Source of the DNA: Staphylotrichum longicolle | Taxonomy: Eukaryota > Ascomycota > Sordariomycetes > Sordariales > Chaetomiaceae | Assembly: GCA_019096155.1 (NCBI GenBank) | Contig: JAHCVI010000001.1 | Span: 5,208,001 to 5,272,000 of the forward strand | Direction of reading: 5' to 3' | Length of the DNA: 64,000 nt | Shown here: positions 9,561-19,845 of the stretch, piece by piece | How the letters are laid out: every line of letters begins with the position of its first letter | How positions within the stretch are numbered: position 1 is the first letter of the stretch | The notes under the pieces: model-generated | Told to the model about the DNA's origin: nothing | What the model saw: the letters and a program-made list of their open reading frames with translations, nothing else | Databases searched by the model: none | Made by a program: the position numbers and the translations under genes

Positions 9561-12500
9561 CTACGGCTGCAGCTCACCATCAACTGCCCCGCGAACCCCG
9601 GTAGCATTGTGATGGTGGTCCAGCGCGCCCTGGCCCGAGTTGAGCGGGTTCGCCGCGGGCGACTGGGCAGGCACCTCCGCCGCGCTCGATGTGCTGGACG
9701 ACGATGATGATGATACGCCGCCGAGATCAGTGGTGGATAACAGGGTCTCGGTGACGAAGGTGCTCAGGCCAGTTGAGTCTGCAGGGCCTCGTTAGTATCA
9801 CGGTCAGGTGTCATCTCAGAGGGTTAAAAAGAGCGCAAGGGCATACCACTACTGCTGCTGCTGCTGCTGGTGCTCAAAACATCAGACGCCGTGCCATCCG
9901 ACAGCGTTGACGGCGACGACGACGAGGAGGAAGCGCTGCCGTCGCCGCCAGCGACATTAGGCGAGGTGGTGACTGTCCGCAGCGTGGTCTCGTCGCACGT
10001 CGACGTCAATGTGGGCGTGAAGCTCGAGGCCGACGACGTGACCTCGCTGGCGGACGGCGCTGGTGTGGTGCTCGCCGGGACGGACTCGGTTTCGTCGCAC
10101 GATGTCGAGCTGGCGATTTCTGGTGTGGTCTCGGACTCGTCGCAGGTTGTGGATGTCGCTGCGTCGGGGGTGGTCACGGTTTCGTCGCATGACGTCGTCT
10201 GGGAGAGTTGGGTTGTCCCGGGTTGCTGGCTTGTTCCTGGCTGTTGGGTTGTCTCGGGCGGCTGTTGCGTCGTCTGGGAGGTTTCGTCGGTGCAGGTGGT
10301 GTCCAGAGACGGGCTTGAGGTGCTGCTTTGCGCCGGGGTCGGGCTAGAGGAGATCGTCTCCCCTTCGCTACAGCTGGTCGACACCCTCGAGGCATCGGTG
10401 GAGGATGGCGAGGGTACAGTTGGTTGAGGGAATGGCGTCGACGACGACGACCTGGTGATACCCTCTACGGAACTGGTCGAAGAGACCGCAGTCCCAGTTG
10501 GACCTCCTGATGCTGTGGAGTTCCCTATTGGGAAAGGAGCTGAAGCCGAGACGGTTCTGTTTGAGGTCTGCGTTGACCCGATGTCAGACCCGGGTGTGCT
10601 TATGAGTGATCCCGGTGTTGTCGAGATGGAGGTATACCCGGGCGGTGTGCTGGTGGTCACCGCGGGGCCAGATGTGGTCACACCAGTCCCCGAGATGGTA
10701 CCCGCCGTTCCGGTTGGCCCTGCGCTTGCCACGGTTGAATTGGGTAGGGGGAATGGCGCTGAGCTTAACAGAGTTGAAGACGGGCCAGGACGCCCGGTTC
10801 CCCAGCCTGACGAGGAGGGGAAAACCCCAGTTCCACCACTACCGGTCGGCGCGGGGATACTGGAGTTCGACAGCGGATATGGTGCGCTGCTACTCGGAAG
10901 ACCGGGGCCAGTGCCGGTACCTCCCAATCCCGAGCTCAGGGGCACAGAGGTCCCCGCCCTCGAGGACGTTGGACCCCCGGTAACAGTTTGGTTTGTGAAG
11001 GGGAACGGCGCGGAGGTCTTGGAACTGGCTGGCCCGTTTGAGATTCCAGTCCCGGAGCCAGTCGCAAAACTCGTCGGTGCAGTCACACCCCCTGTTGTAG
11101 GGAAGGCCCAAGTGCTCGAATTAGACCAAGGGAAGGGAGGACTTGACGAAGTACCAGGACGCCCGGTAGAGACTCCTGTACCAGACGGAATCTGGCCAGT
11201 GGACCATCCTGTACCGCCGGTTGGTCCGGCTGCCGAGCTGGAATTGCTTAATGGGAAGGGTGGGGAGCTTGTGGCCGACGATCTCGGGAGAGATGTCGAC
11301 CCAGTGCCCAACCCAGCACTCCCAGTTGGGCCAGCGGTAGGGCTTCCAACAAATGAAGAGTTGCTGATAGGGAAAGGCGGCAATCTGGTTGACGTGGGAG
11401 AGCTGCCTGTGCCTTGTATGCTTGTGCCCAACGGGCCCGTCCCAGTTGGGCCGGGTCCTCGGGATAGGCTTGACGAGTTGGAGAAGGGGAACGGTGCTGA
11501 GCTCGAGCGTGTGGCTGAGATGGGAATCCCGGTGCCAGTGCCAGTCCCCAATGCGGTGGTCGAGGAGTTACTCAGCGGGAATGGCGCGCTCGCGGTGCTG
11601 CTGATGACACCCCCTGTACCCGTACCCCAAGATGGAGAGACTGCGGTTGGACCTGCTGGCGAGGTGGAGTTGGACAAGGGAAATGGGACAGTTGAGGGTG
11701 AAGGGACACTTGTGAGAGATGTGACACCCGTTCCTGGGGCAGTCCCTGTCGGGCCAACTCCAGTCGAGTTACCCGCAGAATACGGAGGGGATGATGATCT
11801 CGCAGTTCCACCTGAAGATGCCGAAGTTGATACCCCAGTTCCTGAGGGAACCCAAGATGTTCCCGTCGGGAGGAAACCAGTCGAATGCAAGGCTGAAGAG
11901 TTGGACAACGGAAATGGAACGGACGACGCGCCGCTCGACGTCGGGACAGTGACGGACGGCAGGGTATCGGTGCTGTCACTTACGCTGACGGGTCGAGTGA
12001 CGGTGAAAGTAGTTGTGCCAATTGTCACAGTGCCACTGACGATGTAGCTAGTGGTTGGTATACCGGTGACGGCATCGACGGTCGATGTTTCAGAGATGGG
12101 AGTGCTGGAGGCTGAGCTTTGAGGAGCCGAGGAGCTGGAGCTGGAGCCAAGGGTGGCAGATGTGGTGCCTGCAACCGAAGAAGAAGGAGGCCCCGAACTT
12201 GCGGCCGACGTTGGCGCAACGCCCGTCGACGTTTGATTAGACGACTGAGCCACAGAGCTACTTGAGCCGGAACTTGTCGCACCGCTGGAAGCCCCTGATG
12301 TTGTGGACGGACGCGGTGTCACCTCGGTGGTTGTGCTTCCTGATACCGATGACCCAGATCCTGAGGATGAGCTACTACCGGTGACGGCAGTGGTTGTTTG
12401 CGATCCTCCGCTGGCCGCTGAAGAGGCCGAAGACGATCTGGCCCCCGACGACGCGGAAGTGGTTCGGTATCCAGATGATGTGCTGCTAGCAGAGGAGGCA

Positions 12501-13086
12501 GACGAGGTTTTGGCTTGCGAACTCGACGGAAAAGAATAGCCACCGCTGTTGGCTGTAGTGGTAGTTCTATAGCCCGTATGGGACGAAGAGCTAGAACTGA
12601 CCGAGGCCTTCGAGGAAGCAGTGGTCGAAGCTGGCGTACTGGACGACGCAAGGCTCGAAGGGGGCGGCCCGTATCCTAGTCAAGTCAGTAAACTTCTGCT
12701 TAAAGCTTGTCAGATTACGGGTAGAGAGTAGCGATGATCTTACCTCCCCATGTCGAAGTTGATGACTCTGAAGAAGAGGATGCCAAAGTCAACGATGTGG
12801 AAGAGGAGGACGTCGCAGTAGAAGACGTGGAACTTGAACTTGCCGACGTGGTCTCGTCCGTCAGTGGTGGAGGTTGATATCCGTAGGGCGGCGGATCATC
12901 GTTCTTGTCCCTCGGCTCAATATTCTGAAGGTGCAGACGAGGGTCGTCTTCTGGTTTCGAGAAAGGCTTGCCAACGCTTTGTCGGAAACCAGCCCAGACG
13001 CCGTCCCTGTATGCCAAAGTAACGGGCACGCAACCCAAAAGAGCGGTGCCCGATGTAAGGCAGCCAAAAAGCGTTGAAGTTTTCAT
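9561..13086 (-). CDS. Secreted Ser/Thr-rich mucin-like protein with two repeat families
   Basis: Exons 13086-12744, 12675-9847 and 9778-9561 give 1129 residues. A signal peptide (LFGCLTSGTALLGCVPVTLA) is followed by a short charged segment and then about 1000 residues dominated by Ser, Thr, Gly and Pro, as expected for an O-glycosylated extracellular or cell-wall protein. In the middle about a dozen units carry (A/P/V)PFP-x-x-N-(S/Q)-(S/T), each with an N-glycosylation sequon. Near the end come six copies of a (S/T)-C-(D/S/T)-(E/D) motif, mostly TSCDET-like, which hold the only cysteines I see after the signal peptide. The C-terminus, GAVDGELQP, has no hydrophobic tail, so I see no GPI signal. 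Introns have good donors (GTAAGA, GTATGC) and the second has an ACTAAC branch point. Function unknown; a cell-surface or matrix role is inferred from composition. Confidence 0.85.
9981..10380 (-). repeat. Six-copy Cys-containing repeat (CDET-type) in mucin-like gene
   Basis: The minus strand encodes, in order, TSCSEGET, TTCTDETS, TSCDETVT, TTCDESET, TSCDETES and STCDETTL. Copies are separated by 15-40 residues of Thr/Gln/Pro/Ser. Confidence 0.85.
10425..11925 (-). repeat. About twelve degenerate PFPxxN-sequon repeats in mucin-like gene
   Basis: Units of 30-70 residues begin with PFPLSNSS or variants (PFPFSNSS, PFPISNSS, PFPWSNSS, PYPLSNSS, PFPFTNQT, PFPLPNST, PFPIGNST) and usually contain GPTG and GTG blocks. 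The last copy, TPFPQP, lacks the sequon. Confidence 0.85.
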
Positions 13087-15127
13087 GTCGGTGGCCTTCG
13101 AGAACTCAAATCAGAACTCAGGGGTGGGTGTCCAGAGAAAGAAGGGCGAGGGAACCTGTGCTCTTCAATTCTTGCAAGGAGTTGAGCTCCGGTCTCATCT
13201 ACCTGGAGACAGGATTAAGAGCAACAGGCGCCGGGGACGGCTGTGAACGAGTGATGAATCTCTGGTGGCTCACCCAGTTTCCACCAGAGGAATGGAATCC
13301 TCAACGTTTTGGGAAAACCGGAAGCTGAGAAGAAGCGGATTCAAGACTTCACAGCGAGCAGTGTGGGCATGGGTGCGTGATATACTTGGAGCAACCCATC
13401 TTTTGACTTCACCTAGGACACAATCTCCCGTTGCTGCGTCGGTTGATGACGACTCGGGCGAGGTTGTCTGAGCACAAGTTAGACTGACTCTTGCTACTTC
13501 CAAGGAAGGAAAGAGACACAGTCTTCTCAGCTCCACGTTTTGATCCTGAGCTTGCGGCTGCGCTAGTGTTTGCCCGTGAGATTCGTCTTTTCCTAAACAG
13601 AGCTACCTCCTTTGGTTCTAAGATCGCCTCTGCGTACCTCGCTTAATCTGAGAACTGGGGAAGGTGACATGTCACTCCTAGGGTTGACCTGGAGCCACGA
13701 GATGGGAACCAAGGCCCCGCAACTGAGCTGATCGTGTGGCAACCTGTGTCTTCGGACGTGGAAGTCGTGTTGATGGCCTTGATTCGGGAGAGCACGAGGA
13801 GCGTCTGAGGCACCTGAGACCTCAGAGTCGCCATGCTTTGCCCCCTTTGGTTTCGTTATTGCCCTACAAGACATTCGCTCTTGATCTGATACCGGCCTTC
13901 TGTATTGTTCGATGTCTTTGCAATGAAGTATGCAGCACACTCCTGACTCGGTAATCAAGTGCGCCTGCGTCTCCAAGTCTCTCCATGCTCGCCCTTTCTG
14001 CCACTCATCTCGTCTTTGCGTCTCACCCCTACTCTTCGTGTCTCTTCCGACACTTTCGCAAGGAGCCAAACGCGATCACCGAACTGCCCTGCCTCGACCG
14101 AGCAGTTTGATGTGACAACTCGCCCGGGACGAGGTGACCTCGAACAAAACATCTTTCTTGTGCGAGACCACCAACCAAGCTTTTGGCCGAGGATCAGTGA
14201 CTTTCCCCGATGCTTCACTGTCGGCAGATGGTGGGAAAGAAACCGTGAATTCCGTTGCCACCGAGCTAAGCTCCCTGAGAGTCACACGCCGTTGGCCGAT
14301 GGCCTTGAATGGGGGGTGACAAGATGCCGGGTCTGCACGCAGCCGGTGGCCAGATTATCTGTTCCTGCGTCTGTGGGTTGCACATCTAGCTCGCGGTGCC
14401 TGGTTGTAAGACGTCAAGTGGCTTTCAGCGGGTTGGAAGGACCCAGGCCCTGCTATTACCTGCCTGAGGTAACACGTGGGAGCGGCGAGTCGTCTGCCGA
14501 CAGAACCAGGGTGCGGGCTGTGGCGGAAGAGTACGATCAAGAGGGGGAGGATGGGCGAAAGCAAGTCTTGATCGGGTATGTCTCGTCTTAATTTTCATAA
14601 GCACGGGCGAGACTGAAACGAGGCTGAATCTACGCGCTGGATCAAGTTGTTCAAGACATCCATCAAGCTCAGAGACAGCACGTGCAGGGTTTCTCCCAGA
14701 CCCAAACATTGTGCGTTGATGAGAGAAACAACTGTCCGAAAGCGGTACGAAGGGTCTCAATCTGACCATGGTTGAACTTTGAACATACATTGCAATGCGT
14801 AAACGCATGACACCGGTCAACACCTTGAAAAAAAAAAAAAAAACAGTAACCGGCGCATCCACCTTCAGGATCACTGCTGAGCTGAGGAATCTGTCCTCGA
14901 CCCTGAAACCTGGACGCGCAATGCTTCCGCATAGGGGTAATCCCTGACCTTCCACGATGACACAGCATACCTGGCTGTCAAGATGCCGTACTTCCTCGTC
15001 TATCTGTTGTGTGCGCCGATGCTGTCCTCATCTTTCCGTTGTGTCAAGTTGAGATCATGCAGAAATGGGTGACGCTAAGGTACAATCTTGCAGGCCCAAC
15101 AATCTCGGCGATTGCTCTGGTATGCCT
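13087..15127. other. Intergenic region, no gene seen
   Basis: About 2 kb holding the promoter side of the mucin-like gene and the 3' side of the RRT8-like gene. It contains a run of 16 A at 14828-14843. A 210-codon plus-strand frame (13959-14591) starts at GTG and overlaps other frames; I do not accept it as a gene. Confidence 0.5.
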
Positions 15128-16477
15128 TTACTCGGCCTTCTTGGCGGTTTCACGCAGTTCCGGAGCGGTGCTCTTGGACATCTCGTTTTCCTTGGCCTCG
15201 ATGTCGGCCGCCCAAAGAGCAGCTCCGACTGTTGTTGGTTGTCAGAAATGCTCTGCTTGTAGCTGCTAGGGGACGTGGAACTTGCCTGTGTTGGTGAAGG
15301 AGAAAACGACTGAAACAACCGGGATCATTTCGAGCAGCGTGGCGACAGTGCCAAATCTGTGGAGTTGAGTATCGTCAGCATGCCTCTCTGAAGGTTGGAC
15401 AGATCCGGCGGACGACGTGGAACCAGCAAGTCTTTACGGTCACAAGCCCCTCGTCGAACCACATCTTTCGGGGCAACGGAGGCTACTCACGCGGCATAAG
15501 GGCCCTTATGGCTCTTGAGCCACTCAGATTTTCTGGACGCTGACCATCCCTTCAGTTGGAAGTACTAGAGTAGGGAGTAAGCTTCCTGCACAAGGATACA
15601 TGCCCGTTTGACTCACCCGGTCATGGACGGCGTTGCCGCGAGCACGCCCTGCTGAGTGTCAGTCACACGCTCCTGCCATGTAAAATGCGAACTTCTTACC
15701 TCGGATCAGAATGAAGGCCGCGGTACCGACCACTGTACCACCAAGGTTAGCTGGGGGACATCGTGTATATCAAGACGCGCACGCACCAGGGATGAAGTTC
15801 AGCGGCAAGTACATCACGTATCTGATGATCTCGTTGATGCTGAATCGCTTGAAGGGCGTCTTGAGGGCTTTCCCGAGCCTCTGAATCGAGTCTCCACGCG
15901 TCTTCAGCTCCCTCCCTTGAGAAACAATGCCGGTCGAGTTCCTGGCCACCAGAGTGCCATCAAAGGTGTCCAAGATAGCCTCCCGCAGCAGATAATTCTT
16001 GGAGACCATGCCGGTGATGGTCGAGCTTTCGTTGAGAATGAGGAGAGCAGTGGTGAACACGGCCAGAGGTCCGTTGACAAAGGCCATGACGGCCAGCTGC
16101 GGGAGATAGGTGAAGAAGAACATGGATCCCAGCACCCCTGAGTAGAGGGTCAGGTACGGGAGGAGCCTTGAGCGCAAAGGCTTCCACAACTCGGGGTGGG
16201 TGAGGAAGTAGAAGATCCCCTGCAACAGTCAGTCATTATCTGTGCTTTCTCGGCTGCACGGTTGCGCGAGTAGCACGCGTGTAAGGGTGGGAGGTTACCT
16301 TGATGGGATACATGTAGGACCCGCTCTTTGCGGCCTCGTTGAGGAGGAGCCGGGCTTTGTCATAGTCCTCCTTTCTGCAAAGAAATCAGTCAGCAACAGG
16401 ATGGATTTGACGTCTCGGAATCGTGTCGAAAGAACGCACGCGACCTCCTGCGCCTTGCCGGCAAGTTGGCTCGCCAT
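15128..16477 (-). CDS. EI24/RRT8-like (outer spore wall family) multi-pass membrane protein
   Basis: Eight exons: 16477-16440, 16374-16299, 16219-15787, 15732-15700, 15648-15617, 15564-15491, 15356-15286 and 15228-15128, giving 285 residues. The start MASQLAGKAQEVAKEDYDKA, then GIFYFLTHPELWKPLRSRLL, a hydrophobic SMFFFTYLPQLAVMAFVNGP, ALLILNESSTI and the tail NTVGAALWAADIEAKENEM fit the fungal family related to yeast Rrt8/Lds1/Lds2, with EI24-like topology. Yeast members sit on lipid droplets and help build the outer spore wall; the role in a filamentous fungus is not established. The last intron (15285-15229) starts with GC, not GT: GCAAGT donor, CTGAC branch, CAG acceptor. Without removing it the protein would end after FTNTGKFHVP; with it removed the conserved tail is restored. 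Confidence 0.85.
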
Positions 16478-17217
16478 CTTGGCTCTGCGGAGTGTTGTTC
16501 GTGGGCTTCGGTGTGGTTGATCAATAAGATGGATGACGTCCGACGGGGTTTGAAATCTGATTTTTGATGGCTGAGAGAGATTTACGTGCTCAAATCAGCA
16601 AGGAAAGGATCGTGAGAATGAATTTTGTTGTTTTAAGTATGGATACGGAAGGTCAGGCTGTCAATCAAGCGGAATGCCGCGTTTGGGTCAAGCAGTCCAT
16701 CCATGTCGTCATTGGTTCCCTCGACAGCTTCAGGTTGTCAGTTATGACATAAAACTTGGCAATCACAGTCCACTTCAGTTCCGCCGACAATGGACTGTGA
16801 CTCTGCCATAGAGCAAAGCACCGAGGAGAGTATGAACGCCCAACCATGTGTGTTATTTTGTTTTACTACAAGACAAACATTAAAGCCATTCCCTTCCCTT
16901 GCCCTTGCCCCTTGCGTCTCCTGTCCAAACTCCTGCTTATGCAGAGCCATCTTAAGACCGTGCCCTCTCCCAAAACAGCAACCCGATTCTCATCGTCTAG
17001 CGTAATATACAAGCGTGCAGATTAATACCGACATCACCAACGGCGAGGCTCTGCACAGCCAGACCGACGCCGCCACGCTGCTCGGCGTTGAAGGGAAAAA
17101 GGTTCTCGTGTCGCGTGTCAACGCAGAATTACAACCTGTGACGGGGAAATATAAAGCGCGGCCCCGGTTCGCCAGTGGCTGGCACAGCCAACCCTTGAGA
17201 TTCGTTGTGTGGCCCGT
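16478..17217. other. Intergenic region, no gene seen
   Basis: About 740 bp between the RRT8-like start and the GDT1-like stop, both on the minus strand. It should hold the RRT8-like promoter and the 3' UTR of the transporter gene. Confidence 0.5.
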
Positions 17218-18851
17218 CTACGAGTAGAACGCCTCGAATAGATAGATGAAGCCAAAGAAGAGAAACGCGACGGCTCCGCCGACAGTGACTGGCGCATGGC
17301 TGTTAGCGGCCATCCGACGCAAATAGAGATGGGTTGGGAATATTCAACTTACCGACTTTGAGGCTCACTTTGCCCGCAATGGCCCTGCCGCCAATGACGG
17401 CAACGCCCGTGCAGCAGGCGTGGCCCAAAACCGCGCCTAGAGTCACCCACCAGTAGTCCTGGCCCGCGGCCATGGCAATCGTAGCGATCTGGCTGCGATC
17501 GCCCCATTCTCCAAGGAAGGTCATGACAAAAGTTTGGACCCACGCGGGGCTGAGAAGGAGTGAGAACAGGTTGTTCAGTCCCGAGACGAACCCGACGAGA
17601 CCTCCTGGGCGCGGCGATGGGCTTCGTCCCTCTGGCGAGCTCGAGGGACTGCGGGCCGGAGCGGGGAACCGAGACTTGGACCGGGGCTTGCGGTTGCCGA
17701 GACCCATTTCCAGGGCATACGGCGAGACGCCCGACCCTCTCCGACCCTCCTTTCTGGCGAGGTTCTCCTTCTCTTCCAACTCCATCTCCACCTCCTGCAT
17801 CTCGGCCGACACGCCCTCGTCAGGGCTCATGGCGAGCCCTTCGCGGAGAAGGCGGGCCCCGAAAATCAGGAACAAAACGGCAGCGAGGAACGTCGTAATG
17901 CGCTTGGGAATGAGGGTCGGCACCGCATGGCCCAGAACGGCCGAGAGGACAGTCATGGCAATCAAGGCGCTGAGTGCAGCCGAGAACACCACCAAGCGGT
18001 CGTGCTTCATTGCCATGAGGGCAGCAACCAGAAATGTCTTGTCACCGATCTCGGAAAAGATGATCATGGTGTATGAGAGCATGAATGAGTGAAGAGGCTG
18101 GATGAGGCCCTCGGTGCTCTCATCCCCAGCCGCCGTGCTCTTCCCTGGGCTGCCCCCCTTGGAAACGTCCAAATGATCGATGTTTGCCACGGACTCGGGA
18201 ACCGGAAGCGACTTGTCGTGCGTCTTCTCAGGGAGACCGGCTGGTTTCTGCGAGAGGGTTAGCTGATGCTGTGACTGCGGGAACGGAGCGTTTTGGTGTG
18301 CGTACCTCAAGACCGGAGGCATCAGTCGCCGCCGCCTTGTCGCCGGATTTGGCTTCGCTGTCGGCCTGGATTCGCTCCTGATCGGAATGTGGCAGCGGGG
18401 GCTTCTCCTTGGGCGTTGGCGGCTTGTTCTCGACCTTCTCGCCGGTCTGCTTCTCCCTCATCTTCTTATCCTTCTCCTTTTCGCTCACGCCTCCCTCGGT
18501 CCCTGTAGGGCCCTTGGGCCCTTGCCGGTTCTTGTCGTCCATCACGCCATCATGGCTGTCGGGGATCCTCTTGCCATCGACCACCAGCGGGTCCGACGGC
18601 CGGTCTTTCAGAGCAGGCAAGTCTTTGGCCGACCCGGCAGTCTTGTCGAGTTCGACAAACGGCCCAGCGTGCGGCTTCCCATCAGTTCCGTCAACTGGCG
18701 CATCTTTGGTGCCGTATCTCCTCGTGGAAGACGCGCTGTCTGAATTTGCGATCGCCTCGGTGTCCGACTGCTTGTCGGCGAGGGCGGCGGCGATCGCGAG
18801 GGAAGGGAGGAGGAGGAGAAGTAACGGCGACTTTCGGTTTCGAAGTCTCAT
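17218..18851 (-). CDS. GDT1/UPF0016 (TMEM165) family Ca2+/Mn2+ transporter with long N-terminal extension
   Basis: Exons 18851-18306, 18247-17353 and 17288-17218 give 503 residues. The start MRLRNRKSPLLLLLLPSLAI is a signal peptide; a frame-open ATG 66 nt upstream would spoil it. About 180 hydrophilic, Lys/Asp/Pro-rich residues follow, then the two repeats of the family: first SEIGDKTFLVAALMAMKHDR, second LGEWGDRSQIATIAM. Both contain the signature E-x-G-D-(K/R)-(S/T). The repeats are separated by a charged cytosolic loop of ~110 residues (EMELEEKENLARKEGRRGSG). Yeast Gdt1 is a Golgi protein that exchanges Ca2+ or Mn2+ and supports glycosylation; this protein is nearly twice as long because of the N-terminal extension and the loop. 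The last exon encodes the final helix and ends FEAFYS. Confidence 0.92.
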
Positions 18852-19845
18852 TGTGATCTGTTTGCTTGGAGGACCAAGAATCGGGGAGGAAAGACGGGAT
18901 GGAACGTAGCTCAACACGCGACACAGTTAGACAGGCTCAGGACGACGACCTGATACGATTGATACGAGCTGACGGTCGGGAGGGCCCACGGGACCAAGTC
19001 GGGCGACTTTCGACACGATGCTGAATTCCTGGATTGTGAAAAAGAGTCTCAAGGGAGTGTCAAGAAGTGAAAGTTGGCTGCTTTGCATTTGGCGACAGAT
19101 TCGCTGGGTTGTTTCCAGGGCTTGGATTTCTGGTCTCGACCCTTGCAAGGGGGCTTCTGGGGGATGTGTCTTGGCGTGATGCACGAGAAAGGGTGTCCTG
19201 TCGGCGCACCGCCACGAGCTCCCTGCAATAAGCGACAGTTCGCCACAGCCTGACAGCCCGTGGCCACTCGTTCAACAGGCGCAATCTCCTGTGTCCAGGA
19301 CCAATAACGTTACTGTGTAGTCCGTAACAGAGAATCGCAGCTCATTGTTGCCATTGCACATTGCACTTAGTCTTGAAGAAACGAAGGTGTACACTTTTGT
19401 TAATTGAGTCTCTAATGCTTCCATTGAACTTGAAGCGGACTACGAAGTAAGCACTGAAGATTGGCAGATGACGATGCATGACGGGCTGCTGTGGCTCATG
19501 CTTCATTCCAGAGTGCCCGTTCTCTGTTCGTCCCCTGCTCAGTGTTCAATTGCATGCAGATGCACAGCAGGCGCAGGTGGGTCTCGTTGATACACTTGGC
19601 GGTTGATGAGATCAACGGTCACGTGGTCTCGTAATTAGTTGCAGGGCTGATTCGGCCACACCACCAACCTTGGAGTGGGTCGCGACGTTTTACCAGCAGG
19701 ATAAATCTCACAACAACTTCGCGTCGTCGACGTGGTAACCCTAACCCCAACCCTTCTTGACCACGCATCGCGTCTCGTTCACGCTTGTCGTGAACATATC
19801 CATCATCGGCAGCCGAGTTTCTGGCTGGCATTGTTGACTGCCTCC
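18852..19845. other. Divergent intergenic region between GDT1-like and telobox-like genes
   Basis: About 1 kb that must hold both promoters. It contains a telomere-type repeat (separate entry) about 95 bp before the plus-strand gene. No other gene is seen. Confidence 0.55.
19737..19753. promoter_or_regulatory. Telomere-type repeat in promoter of telobox-like gene
   Basis: The plus strand reads aaccctaaccccaaccc: one perfect and one imperfect CCCTAA-type unit, i.e. GGGTTAGGG on the other strand. It ends 93 bp before the start ATG. Short telomere-like boxes are known binding sites of telobox Myb proteins such as yeast Tbf1 and fission-yeast Teb1. Confidence 0.5.

Noticed and set aside
10455..12047. 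530-codon open frame on the plus strand
   Set aside because: It lies antisense to the mucin-like gene; its Pro/Val/Gly-rich repeats are the mirror image of the coding repeats, and the minus-strand frame has a signal peptide and good introns.
13959..14591. 210-codon plus-strand frame
   Set aside because: Begins at GTG; no family resemblance and no splice support.
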